From Epiperipatus broadwayi (Eukaryota > Onychophora > Udeonychophora > Euonychophora > Peripatidae), in the NCBI GenBank assembly GCA_028023455.1, contig JAQFVV010006272.1, forward strand, positions 3,143,127 through 3,207,126: DNA of 64,000 nucleotides, written 5' to 3'. Shown piece by piece: positions 27,240 to 38,530 of the stretch (the stretch's first letter is position 1; every line of letters starts with the position of its first letter). Both the position numbers and the translations under genes were made by a program. The notes below the pieces were generated by a model that was not told the origin of the DNA, made no database searches, and saw only the letters and a program-made list of their open reading frames with translations.

Positions 27240-28640
27240 ATATATATAATTAAAATTACATCTAATCCAAAATTCAACTAGATCAGCATAAAAATAATAT
27301 TAAAACACAACCAAAGGTTTCACTGCTACAAGCAGACTTCTCAACTGTAAAGAACTACAAAAAAACTATACAATATATATAATATTAACCATTACCCACA
27401 AATCCATTCACTTCCCATCCACCCTTAATATTAAAAGAACTCTTAAATAAATTAATTGCTTCAGAATAATAAATTTTCAATAATAAAGATTCTTTAATTC
27501 TTCTTTTGATTTCATTTCTCTCAAAGAAGACAACCTTAGCTTCATCAAAATTAATAGTGTGGCCTGTATCTTTTTTATGGACATACAAAGCAGAACTAAG
27601 ATATCTATTTTAAACTCTCCTTTTATGAACCTTTATCCTTTCATTTAAACTCAAACTACTCTGACCTATGTAGACCTTCTTACAAATAAACAAGGGATAA
27701 AATATACTACACCAGGAATAGTCTTTCTATCAACAATGTCTTTTGTATTATTTAATAAATTATTCAATGTAACACCCCTTTTCCAAGCAATTTTCTTATT
27801 TCCAAACAATTTACTATTTCTACATACAATTTTATAAAAAGACAATTTAAATGGCAAAGAAATAAAATCATATTTTTCTTTATCTTTTACATCCTTACAA
27901 ATATTACTATTAAATAAAATACTTTTAACAAATTTATCAGAGTAACCAACCCTCAGGTAATCTTTATAAAATTGACATTTCTGAAACAAAGCTACCCTAC
28001 TAGAATTATTTAATTTATTATCCTATAACAATAATTCCTTAAAGCAGCTACTTTGTGGGATACAGACTGATAGCTATCAGGTTTAATTACTTTTAACTAA
28101 ATTACTGCATAGTAAACAATTAGTCTCTACATTTCTAATCACCAAAAGATCTAAAAAATTTAACTTACCAAAATCTAACCCCCCTTCTTCTAACACAAAT
28201 TTTATAGAAGAATCAAAACAATTAAACTCATTTACAAATTCCTTCAATTTATCATTCTCAACTACAAATAAACAATCATCAACATATCTGACAAATAACT
28301 TTACATATAAACAATTCTTTTTAATAATAATTTCCTCTTCCATATAATTAATATAAACTGAACATACTAAAGGAGAAATAATATAACCTATTGTCCACCC
28401 TTCCTTAATCTTATAAAGATTACCTTTATAAGTAAAATACATAGAATCTTCCAATAACAAAAGCAAATCTTTAATTGCCTTAATTTTATTTTTTGATAAA
28501 GAACTTTTCTTAATCAAAACAGACATAAGAATATCAATACTGCTTAACCTATTAACAGACTGATACATATTTTCAATATCTAAACTACTAAATATCCAAT
28601 TACTTTCCATTTTAAAATTATTAATCTTGTATATATATAT
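27240..28640 (-). pseudogene. Penelope-like element (PLE-2), 5'-truncated
   Basis: The best preserved PLE. PLEs encode one protein with a telomerase-like reverse transcriptase followed by a GIY-YIG endonuclease. The longest frame (28610-28083) starts at reverse-transcriptase motif A (SLDIENMYQSVN), then a motif-B-like GYIISPLVCSVYINYMEEE, the catalytic VRYVDDCLF (about 28273-28289) and LNFLDLLVI. After one stop and a frameshift the protein goes on (SVSHKVAALRNYC; frame 27989-27666), enters the GIY-YIG domain (GVVYFIPC, then KVYIGQ), shifts again and ends in KKDTGHTINFDEAKVVFFERN (27588-27385). A hairpin motif (27310-27347) and an (AT)n run follow. The upstream half, before motif A, is absent. 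Few breaks suggest this is younger than the other PLE copies here. Confidence 0.88.
27310..27347 (-). ncRNA. hammerhead-like motif in PLE-2 3' region
   Basis: On the minus strand TTGAGAAGT is followed by a perfect CTGC/GCAG hairpin and TGAAAC. This resembles the hammerhead core (CUGANGA, stem II, GAAA) known from the terminal repeats of PLEs, but the first core segment is altered and appears to lack one base, so it is probably inactive. Confidence 0.4.
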
Positions 28641-31600
28641 ATCAACCTTAAGTTTTGCATCCTGAAGTATGTTTGTATCTTATGTGGATATATATAAAAA
28701 ATTATATAGTTCATTTTAAAATTAATCAGTTAACATTTTAAATATAGAAAGTTACTTAATAAGTTAAAGTATTAAGTTATAAAACAGTTATTATAAGAAA
28801 TTTCTTTATGCTAAGTGTAAGTAAAATGAGCTTAATTCTTTTTAAAGTAGCAGTTGAGATAATTTTGTAATTATAATTTAAAACCCTAGATTTAATATTC
28901 TTATTACTATATAGATTATTCTTAACTAGAGAATACAGTATATCCTAAATGTAGTTTAGACAATGTTTATTAAATTAAGATGCTCTCAAACAAACATTTT
29001 AACCTTCTATAATGCTAATAGTTAGTTACAATTTATTTTAAAAAGTTCTAATTAACAGTTTAAATTTTCCAAATGTGTGTGCATGTGTAATATTTGTTTT
29101 GACTTAAAAGATGAAGTTTTAAAGAAATTGATTATAATCTAAGTTCCTTATATGAGAAAATTAATATTTTTCTGTTAAAGTAAAAATGTATTTATTATTT
29201 TCTAAAAGCATTATTTTAATTTTGAGAACTTTGAAAAAAAGATTAAATAAAATATACTGCTACTACAATATTTAATTATTGTTAAATAATCATTTCTAAA
29301 TTTATTATATAATATTAGTTTATTGTGTCTAAAAATTCAGACAGTTTAAAACAAGAAGTTATTTTTAGAATATTTTCCTTGACAATTAATTAGAGGTCAA
29401 ATTAGTATCTTTAATTAAAGCCCTAAATTTGTCAATCATTGATTTTTCATATTACCTGACTTACCATATAAAAGCAAACAATCACATGTTTTAATTTACT
29501 TAATACTTTTTTCATTATCTTTTAATATATTAATTTATTAATCATCTAATTCATTAATTTTAAATAATGAATGGATAAAATAATATCTTCTCAGGTTTTC
29601 TGCTTTAGCCTGACCATCTCACTACAGTATCTCCTAACCGTGTACATCAAAAGTAAAATTTTAAACAACTTGTTATCAATAAGTTGTTACATTGTATTGT
29701 AAGAACAGGAATTCTCATAGAGATATAAATAATTATATCACTAGAACTATAATTAACTTATCATTTATTGTCTATTCATGTTTGCATTTAAAAGAAGATA
29801 TCCTGAATACCAGACTGTGCTTAATTTTATAAATAATTTAATCAATTTTATTCTAGAGGCAAATTTGAACTATGCAGAGCTTTTCTGTTATAATTATTTA
29901 CAAGTTTTCTTATTATGCTTAATTTTGTTTATAATGAAATTAGAACTTTTGATAACTTAAAGAATATTGTAAAATAATAAAAACAGCAGTAAAAAACAAA
30001 TTCTGAAAGTTTAAAATTAATGTAAAATAATACTCATACAGAGTTTAAATAATTTTTAACAATATTTATTGTATCAAGAATACTTTCAACATTTTCACAT
30101 CATATTCATGGTCAGTTTGCATTTACCTTGTTGTTTATATGAATTATATTAGTAATATTATAATATAGGGTATATGAGCACAGACTTTCAGATGACCCAT
30201 CACTCTCCACTCTATCTAATAACACTGATACACTCAAGCACATATATGCTGAAAAGATAAATAATCACCAATATACGTATTTCATGCTAAACCAGCAATC
30301 ATCAGTTGGTCCAGATTATCATCTCCCACACATATATACTATAAGTGCTCAGATATATATTAAGATATACAATCTTCATACTTTAATGGACAGGCTCCAA
30401 TCTACTACACACTCCAACACTTCAACCGTCCATCCAATTGAAAATCTGATGATGGAATGCTCAAAGGCCACCCTTTCAAGTTAATTTGATATTGTGTAAA
30501 AAAAATAGCATTCTGTTAGTTTTAAAATAAATAAAATGTTCATCTCAACATTTTTATAAGTAAAAAGTGAAAATATTGTGTTATTAGGAATTGTGTCTCA
30601 TTTTAAGAATGATTAACTTTCTGTTTGTGCATTTTATTGCTAGATAAAATATGGGTGTTAAAATATATTTCAATTTTGTGGAATATTTTGCTTTCTATGG
30701 AAATAAATAAATATGTATACTGAAATGTGCTTTGTTTCATCTAAATATTTTTACTTGCTATAAAAAATAAAATAATGCTGTTCTTTCTGCAATCTATATA
30801 TTGTTTTATTAATTTCATATTTCTTCAAAGGAACGCTGTGCTCTCTATAAACTCTATGTTGCTATAAATTTTGCATTGATTTGGAAGAAATAATGTTATT
30901 AAACTTCATATTAACTTTAAATAATATAGTGAATGGCTTTAAATTGTGACATTGCTCAGTTTAATGTCTCAGATTTTGACAAATTGTCTTTCCAAATGAC
31001 ATATTTGATCATTAAGAATATTTTAAAATATTCTAAATTTCAATGGAATCATTATTTAAACTATAGTGCACATAGAATAGCATTGGAATCAATGATCTCA
31101 GGACTAAGAAATTGTTATAATAGTAAAAAGAGAAAAACAATATTTTAGATATGCTTATGTGTTTACTTTATTTGTGTGCATCATATTATTTGCTTATAAT
31201 TTATGCTATATGCATATTGGAGTTCTCAGAATATTCTTTTTATTGTTGTTTAATCAAAGATAATATGAGCACTTAGAATGGAATTATTTAATGTATGGTA
31301 TAAATAAATGAAAAAGTTATTGGAGTTGATGTCTTATTTCTTATTAAATTGTCAAGTCATAATTCATATGCCTAGTTATTTTTATATTAATTATATGTTT
31401 TATTAGTTTTTCATATCATGCAATTAATGTTGTTATATGAAAAACAGTATGTGTATCAAAGCCATTTTCATTTATTGTTTTAGTTGTACTTATGAAGTGT
31501 AATATATCATAGGTGAAATGTAGTGGAAAATGCTGTTTTGGCAAATTGTTGTGATTTTATTCTTATTAAGTTTACTTAGATTAATGGTGTAATTCTAATT

Positions 31601-34379
31601 TTTTTATTTTCACTTATGGACAAGTGTGTAGTTTTAGATTATTTCATTATTTTGCCTATTGTATTTCTTGAAGTTTTTGAAAGAAAATGTTGAAGGCATG
31701 AATAATGGCCATCATGTTTTTATTTTGCTCTTGATATTATAGTAGTTTGAGTATTTTAATGCTGTTGATATGCATAGCATGCATATTTGAGATTCAAAAA
31801 CCATAATAAAACATTATTTGTTTAAATTTATGTAATTAATTTATATTTGCCTTATGAAATGTATGCATCTTCTACAAATTTAATGTTATTTTATTATTGA
31901 CAATATTTATTTGTTAAACTATTGAATTCTTTTCATACTTATGTCATACTGGAAAGAAAACTAGGGAAATAAAATGAAAGTGAGAACTTTTTTTATTCAT
32001 AGCTGACAGTTTTTTTATGTATTTAAATTTATTATTAAAATATTGTGATAATTATATTATTTTAATCATATTAAAATTACAATAACTTATAATTGTTATA
32101 TTTTCTAGTATAATAAAATAAATTTGATTCATAATTTTGGCTTTGTATCTGTATGTTAATCTGCATCATCAGAAAATCTAAATCACACAAATATTATAAT
32201 GTTTGAAATATAAGAGTATAGTAATACTTAAAAATTATTTTGTTAAGATTTATGTTATTTGATGTTAAAGAAAGATTTATGATTAAGACCATTTGATTTT
32301 ATTATTTTAATTTGGATTGTAAGAATTCATTTGGTGTGATATATGAATATGAACAAAATCCCCTTCTTATTTACAGCATCATGAGTGTTATACTAGATTG
32401 CTGAACAAGAATAATCATTTTAGATAGAAAAGTCTTTGAAATTAGAATTATTTACTATAGATGGTAATAGAATATTATTTTAAAAATGAATAATATCTTA
32501 TTGGATACTAGGATACAGGTTTATTTTATAACTCGAACCTGAGATATAGAGTAATTAGACTTACTGTGAATTTTTAACGGTAACCTGGTTTTATGCAAAT
32601 TTGCACAGTCAGATCTATTTAACGCAGTGATAGAGCTGCAAACCTTAAGATTACTATATATATATATATAACCAAAACTGTCTAACACTATGTCAGCAAA
32701 AATAAAAATATAAAAATATGTTATTTCCTTTACTTTGATTTTCACTTGAGAAGGTCTATTTGTAGTAGATGAAACCATGGTTGTGTAAAGATTTTGGTAA
32801 AATTTTGGATTTAATCTAGTATTGTATTGTTTTATGGTTTTGCATATGTATATATTAATTTTTCCCTTTATTTGTATTTGTAATTATTATTTCATATGCT
32901 GAGCAAAAATGTAATAATATCAGACACTTTAAATTTTTAGTATCATAATTTCCCACAACTTTTGGCCACTGTCTACTATTTGTGCCAACACATGTTAGTA
33001 AATTTTCCAAAAAGATTGATCTTTTAATGATATTTGATAATAATGTTATTCAATAAGGTATAAGAACTTTATCTAAATTTGTAACCTAGGTACTAATAAA
33101 ATGAGCACTAATAGCATAATGCAAGACAAATGTTAACACCACAAACCTTCCATTGATACATCAAGTAATTTCATCAATAGAAGATACTAAATTAAAGTTT
33201 ATAGCAAAACCAACATCAAGCATTCTACAGCATATCCAATACAATGCAGTCTACTTCAATTTGCTGGTACTATCTTTCAAAAAGAAATTGCAGTCATCCA
33301 TTTGTGCTAGCAAACTTCCTTCCTGTGGAAGAAGTTCATTTACATAATGGTTTCTTTCTCTTTTGTAACCAAAAACTGAGTTCACTTTTAATAAATCTGT
33401 GTTCATGGTGAGCTTCATCAAAAGTTCACAAAGTTTTAGATTATAAACAAGAAAGAAACCACTTTGTTACGCAGATGAATAAATGTATGCAAATTTGAAT
33501 GTATATATAGTTATTAGTGCTTCACCATAAAAATTTATCTTACAAGATCCTATTTTCACATATATATTAATTTTTACACCATATTTCTATCAATAAATTA
33601 TATTTTATGCATTTCTTAGAAGTTTTTCAATTATTTATTGAATTGCCCATCACATTTTAATTCATGTTGATTTTATATTTTACTCATGATACCATAAATA
33701 TTGAATTTTACAATTATTAATTTATTATAGTTGATTACTTTTAATCACTTTATATACGGAGTGAGTCAATATTTGATTTAGATAATAAAATCGACTTAAA
33801 TAATTCATATTCTATGAATGAATCAATTTAGTGATCTATATAATCTTTGTTTATGTAAATGAATATTTTTATAGATGTACATTTGAATATTGCAGTTTTC
33901 ACATTATAACATAATATTTTATAACTTTGATTACATTAGAAAAGAACAAATTTTAATCCCCCCCCCATACACGCATATTATCTTGATTGTGATTATTTAA
34001 TCAATATAAGCGATAATTTATTATTATATGCACACACTCAGTCTTTTATTATATCAACTTCTATTTATTTATTTATTTATTGCATGATTTATTTTTCCAA
34101 TCTTCACACCCCTAAATTGATTAAACTGTCTAACTTTACTTTTTTTTTCTAAATAATATACATTACATAGTGCTGCGTTTAAGATATATATACATTGTAA
34201 CAGTAACTTTTGAAACAGGTAGACAAAATATGAGTTTGAATCCAGAAACAAATGATATAGAATGATACCTACAATATAAATAATGAGATTTTATAAGATA
34301 TGTATCGCAAGTTTTGGTTCAAATAAATAATAAGTTGAATGGTTAATAAAATTCAAATAAAAAATTTAATTTAAATATA
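28641..34379. other. AT-rich non-coding DNA
   Basis: No gene is supported. Short frames at 29778, 30284, 30933, 32521 (minus) and 33153 have no recognisable motifs. Stretches at 30170-30480 and 33130-33360 are richer in C and may be old repeat pieces. A short imperfect inverted repeat around GGTTTCTTTCT pairs about 33348 with about 33465. A run of nine C occurs at 33958-33966. Confidence 0.4.
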
Positions 34380-34655
34380 TAATAATATCAGCCAATGCCC
34401 TCCCAAAATTATTTTATTTCTTTTTCAGTTTCAGTAAAAAAAACCTCAAAGATGCCAAACGTCATATAAAGAAAGTTTGCTTTTGGAAAAGTTTTTAAAG
34501 GAATGATTATCATCAGTTATTACCACCATCCAGTATGTTTTCCAATGAATTGCATGATTTCTCAGGACTAAGGATAATAACTAGCACATGTGTGTAAAAA
34601 GCATATAAATGGATTGAGTTACAAACACAAAATGAATGATTAATAAAAAATATGT
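34380..34655 (-). repeat. unclassified interspersed repeat, copy 1, part 1
   Basis: Aligns by eye with 57560-57780, sharing GATGCCAAAC, GATTATCATCA, TTATTACCA and GATTAATAAAAAATA. Read on the minus strand both copies keep a similar peptide (NFSKVNFIFRRFGIL and TFPKANFLYMTFGIF), so the ancestor was probably coding on this strand. The copy resumes after the inserted PLE piece, at about 35330. Confidence 0.6.
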
Positions 34656-35225
34656 GGCCTTTGTACCCTCCCACCTTGACTCATCTAATTAACAATACTA
34701 AAGACAAACTGCCCTCTGAGTTGAAGTCCCAAGTGGTGCACAAAATTGGATGCAACAACATAAACTGCCATATAGTTTATTACAGAGAATTGCATGACAA
34801 TTTATCTACAAGAACTGCCTAGCATAGATACCAATATAGTCAAGCTAAGACAAATACGAAGGTTAAATCTATTTTCTTTGAGCACAAGTGTAAGCTCAGC
34901 TTCAGTTTTGAATCTGCATCTGCCAGCATTGTCTGCTCTGAAAGAAACAATGCTAAATGTAAAATCAAAAAGGTTTAGCCAAAAACATATATGCAATAAA
35001 CAAAAAAGAAGCCTGCATCACACTTTCAAAAAGGTGGCTCATTTAAATAAACTTATTTACATTTCTTATTCAAATTTTATGCAAATCTCCTATCTTGTTT
35101 ATTCTTTGATGAATATCACATGCTCCTCATATAATTATTGTATGAATATGATTACCAGATAGTCAAAATCATGCTAAGCATACCATGTTAGGATTAAATA
35201 AAGTTTTTCTTTAAATACATTTTGT
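34656..35225 (+). pseudogene. Penelope-like element fragment (PLE-5), nested in older repeat
   Basis: One + frame near 34700-34820 reads KLPSELKSQVVHKIGCNN, then NLSTRT, which resembles the start of a PLE GIY-YIG domain (usual pattern: a basic/Pro stretch, VVYKI-C--C, YIGET, L-TR). The catalytic YIG is not preserved. The open frame 34794-35162 lies in a different frame and may be chance. The sequence ATTAAATAAAG plus a T-run near 35195 recalls the PLE tail at 47.3 kb. The repeat on both sides continues in the copy at 57.6 kb without this segment, which marks it as an insertion. Family call is tentative. Confidence 0.4.
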
Positions 35226-35950
35226 CTGCTTTTATTTTGAGTAATAATGAATAAATAAAACTTTTATGTATATACTTTCAACTATCAATAAATACTCAAA
35301 AATATCATAGTAACAAAAGATATTTTAAGTTTAAGCCATGGTTCAAGTTTAAAGCCTTATGCTGTCTGGAATAATAAGATCTTACCATGTTAAATATTGA
35401 AACAGTCACTAACCATGGATTTTTCAGATACCATTCTTTTCATATTTTACTATTATCTTCATCCAATGATGATCTTCTCTTGAACTTGGTGATGTTATAG
35501 AGATAAAATCACCAAAATATCACATGATCAATAAATATAGAAGCACTGGTGACATTCTCTGACGTGTAGGTATACTATCTGTAGGTCTTGAGTAATTTAT
35601 AAAACACTATCCATTTCTTTACTCGCAGCATTATAGAGATGTTTTGTAAGCTGGTTTTTCAAACAGCATTAATTTCAGGATCTGACTGCATTTTAGACAT
35701 GTTTTGACTGATGTGGTTTTTTGTTATCTAGATACATATAGTAGGTGGATTTTTTTCTAAATAAATTCATCGTACTGGAGTATGAAAAGTACTTTAAGAA
35801 CAATAAATAATTTTTTTACAGTTTTAGTCAGTGTTTATTAGTCTTTCATATGGATCACTGCAACACAGCTTCAATAGTAGACTGCACTCTAATGCAAAAC
35901 AATATGAAATGAACTGCTATTCTTTAGACTTAGAATGAAAGTAATAATAA
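35226..35950 (-). repeat. unclassified interspersed repeat, copy 1, part 2
   Basis: Similar to 57920-58560: AAGATCTTACCA, CAGATA-CATTCTTTT, GATGATGTT-like text and ATGG-ATCACTGCAA recur in the same order. On the minus strand both copies give fragments such as DNK--H-SKH and KKW, broken by many stops. I cannot assign it to a known superfamily. Confidence 0.55.
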
Positions 35951-36690
35951 TGCCTAGTTACTTGTTTCTGAGATATTTATACCATATTGATGTAATTCAA
36001 ACAACATATATGTCATTATCTAGGGGGTGTATCACTTTTGCATCATTACAATATATTTTTTGAAAAACACCTTCTTTACTCTCTCTAAAAATGTTGTTAA
36101 TATACATTTTAGTACCTTATATTCTGACTTTTTACACATAAATATGTTAAGAAATGAAAGAAAAATAGTTTGTCTATTTCTCTCTTTCTTTATTTACATT
36201 TGTTAACATAGAAAGAGGAAATTTTCACTGCCAACTTTAAAATTTTTAACTATTTCTTCTAAAATATTAACAATTCCAAAATTTTATATATTTTTTTCAA
36301 ATCTACCATCAAATTTTTTATAAAAATGGACATGTTGTTTAACTAAAACTTTCATTTGACAGGCAAATTAAACAATGTTCAAATTTAGAATTAAAAAAAA
36401 AAAAACACTATAAAATTCTTTTGCATATCAAAGCACTTTTTCCTTTATAATGTTATTATCATTTAGTTTTTCACATATTATCAAATAATACTTAATAATC
36501 TGTAATAATGTGCACATATTAATTTTTCTTTTAATTTTTAGACAATTTTCCATTTTTATTTCTGAAGTGACACATACACATATGTAAATGACAGTTTATA
36601 TCAGTTCATATGACATTTTATTTAATACATTTTTTTCTCTCCGCATTATAATAATACCATCAATCTGGGCTACATCAGATTTGGTTATAG
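35951..36690. other. AT-rich non-coding DNA
   Basis: Nothing recognised. Confidence 0.5.

Positions 36691-36691
<1 letters not shown>

Positions 36692-36755
<64 letters not shown>
36692..36755. repeat. (CT)n-(AT)n microsatellite
   Basis: About 18 CT units joined to about 13 AT units. Confidence 0.97.
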
Positions 36756-36830
36756 TAATAATTCAAACAAATATATTTAACACAGTATTCAAAATTAAAT
36801 CATATATTCTTTACCAGAAGTACTTTCAAT

Positions 36831-36857
36831 TGTTTCACTGACAGTCTTTATCAACTG
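36831..36857 (-). ncRNA. hammerhead-like motif in PLE-4 3' region
   Basis: On the minus strand GTTGATAAAG, a short ACT/AGT hairpin and TGAAAC follow the GIY-YIG remnant, in the same order and distance as in PLE-2. The hairpin is short and the core deviates, so this would be a decayed copy. Confidence 0.3.
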
Positions 36858-36907
36858 TTAATATAAACATACAAAAAATAAAACCTTGCATTACTCATCA
36901 TTCAATC

Positions 36908-37178
36908 TATTCAAATTTCCCACAATTCTGTTGTCTTTATATTAGCCGATTGTTTATTCATTAAATCACCTCTATTCCTAGATATCATCATTGCCTCTTT
37001 AATTTTACGTTTTTCACTACACCTTTCAATTTTAATAATTTTTATATCTCTATTATTAAATTTAAAACCATAATTACATGTTTTATTATGATCAAATATA
37101 ATTGATGGAATATTCATATTTACCGAAGATATATTTTCTTTCTGTGCACGTTTATATAATGTCTTATGATCTATATAT
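36908..37178 (-). pseudogene. Penelope-like element C-terminus (PLE-4)
   Basis: A minus-strand frame (from about 37170 to the stop at 36911) reads KTLYKRAQKEN, then IIFDHN, FKFNNRDIKIIKIE, RKIKEAMMI and LMNKQS. This is the usual end of a PLE GIY-YIG endonuclease (His, then DFNN--I---E, then R--EA--I, then N-Q). The catalytic N-terminal part of the domain is absent: similarity stops where the palindromic element at 37179 begins. The frame is free of stops over about 85 codons, so the relic is only moderately old. Confidence 0.72.
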
Positions 37179-37491
37179 CACTAGATGGAGCTTACTAATA
37201 GCTCTAAACAAACTTTATTTTTATAAGTGCTGAAAGAGAAAGAATTAAAAATCTCTATAATTAAAACCCTATCTCCAGACCAATTGGTTTCGAGCTTATG
37301 GCTCACCTCAATGGAGGACTGGGTCTCTATGTCTAGTTTCTAGAGACCCAGCCCTCCACTGAGGTGAGCCATAAGCTTGAAACCAATTGGTCTGGAGGTA
37401 GGGTTTTAATGATAGAGATTTTGAATTCTTTCTCTTTTTACACTTATAAAAATAAAGCTTGTTTAGAGCTATTGGTAAGCTCCATCTAGTG
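37179..37491. mobile_element. 313-bp palindromic foldback element
   Basis: Two 150-base arms (37179-37328 and 37342-37491) are inverted copies around a 13-base loop. By eye they differ at about 10 positions, mostly transitions, or about 93% identity. The outer ends read CACTAGATGGAGCTTAC. Minus-strand frames crossing it are by-products. No transposase frame and no clear target duplication is visible. Non-palindromic relatives of one arm lie at 40450-40620 and 40866-40990. Confidence 0.9.
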
Positions 37492-37574
37492 ATCATATAA
37501 ATGCAAGCTTAAAAGCAAGTTACGAAATTTATAACTTGTTTTATTAATTATATATATACATTCATTCTGTCTTA

Positions 37575-37945
37575 TCAGGCAACCGATATGGAGAGATGCA
37601 TATTGAGAGTAACAAGAAGAGATCAAAAATGCAATATATGGATAAGAAAACAAACAGGTGTTAATGACTTCATTGAAAAAATTAAAAGACTGAAATGGAG
37701 TTGGGCTTGGCATATTACTAGAAGCAATAATAATAGATGGACAATTCAAATCTTAAACTGGATTCCAAGAGATTGTAAAAGACCCAGAAAGAGACCACAT
37801 GTGAGATGGATGGATGAAATAAGAAAGTATGCAGGAGTGATGTGGAGAAGAGAAGCTAAAGATTGAAAAGATGGATTGAACTTGGAGAGACCTTCATCCT
37901 GCAGTGGATTGATAATGGTTGTTGTTGATGATGATGATAAAGCAA
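37575..37945 (+). pseudogene. RTE-like LINE C-terminus and 3' tail (copy B)
   Basis: A 5'-truncated copy that begins just before MERCILRVTRRDQK. The frame 37588-37866 carries IRKQTGVNDFIEKIKRLKWSWAW, NNNRWTIQILNWIPRDCKR and RPHVRWMDEIRKYAGVMW, the conserved C-terminal region of RTE-type LINE proteins. One frameshift near 37862 moves the last part (ELGETFILQWID) to another frame. A GTTGTTGATGATGATGATAAA tail closes it near 37940, the normal RTE 3' end. Best preserved of the RTE ends here. Confidence 0.88.
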
Positions 37946-38530
37946 ACAATTAAGAAGGATTTACTATAGATGGAAATATAATGGATAAATTTAATTATAG
38001 AATTAAACTTAGTTGGAATATTTTTGATGGAAATAACTTAATATTAAAAAAAAAAAAAAATGCCTATATGTTTGAAAAGAAAGATTTTCATAAATATGTG
38101 TTACCAGTTCTTACTTACATATCTGAGATTTGATACTTAATTAAAGAGTAATACAGAGACTTCAGACATCTTAAAGAAGTATGGAAAGATGCATGTTCAG
38201 AGTAACAAAAAGAGATTAAAAATGAAATATATGAGAGAACAAACAAGTATTATTGACATCAATGAAATAATTAAGAGATTGAAATGCAGTTAGACTGGAC
38301 ATATTTCTAAAAGAGATGATAATATATGGACAGTTAAAATCTTAAACTAGATTGTAAAAGACCTAGAAACATATCACTCATGAGATGGATGATTGAAATA
38401 TAAAAGTGTGCTGTTGTGACATGGAGAAGAGAGGATAGAGATTAAAAAAGATGGCTGAACTTCAAAAGATCTTCATCTTGCATTGGACCTTATAATAGTT
38501 GAAGATGATTGATTATGATGATGCCTGCAA
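37946..38530 (+). pseudogene. RTE-like LINE C-terminus and 3' tail (copy C)
   Basis: A second, more decayed 5'-truncated copy starts directly after the tail of copy B. Fragments in order: IDGN-MDKFNYRIKLSWNIF, NNLILK, MPICLKRKIF, YGKMHVQSNKKRLK, EIIKRLKCS-TGHISKRDDN and WTVKILN, then FKRSSSC-like remnants and a TGATTATGATGATG tail. Many stops and shifts. It starts further upstream in the protein than copy B, so the two are separate insertions. Confidence 0.8.

Noticed and set aside
33340-33470. Imperfect inverted repeat around GGTTTCTTTCT, and a GGAAGAAG---TAATGG string recalling the PLE hairpin motif
   Set aside because: No PLE protein remnant could be read beside it and the arms are short; it stays below what I can support.
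37308-37949. Minus-strand frames over the palindrome and RTE copy B
   Set aside because: They are antisense to the palindrome and to a recognisable + strand LINE protein.
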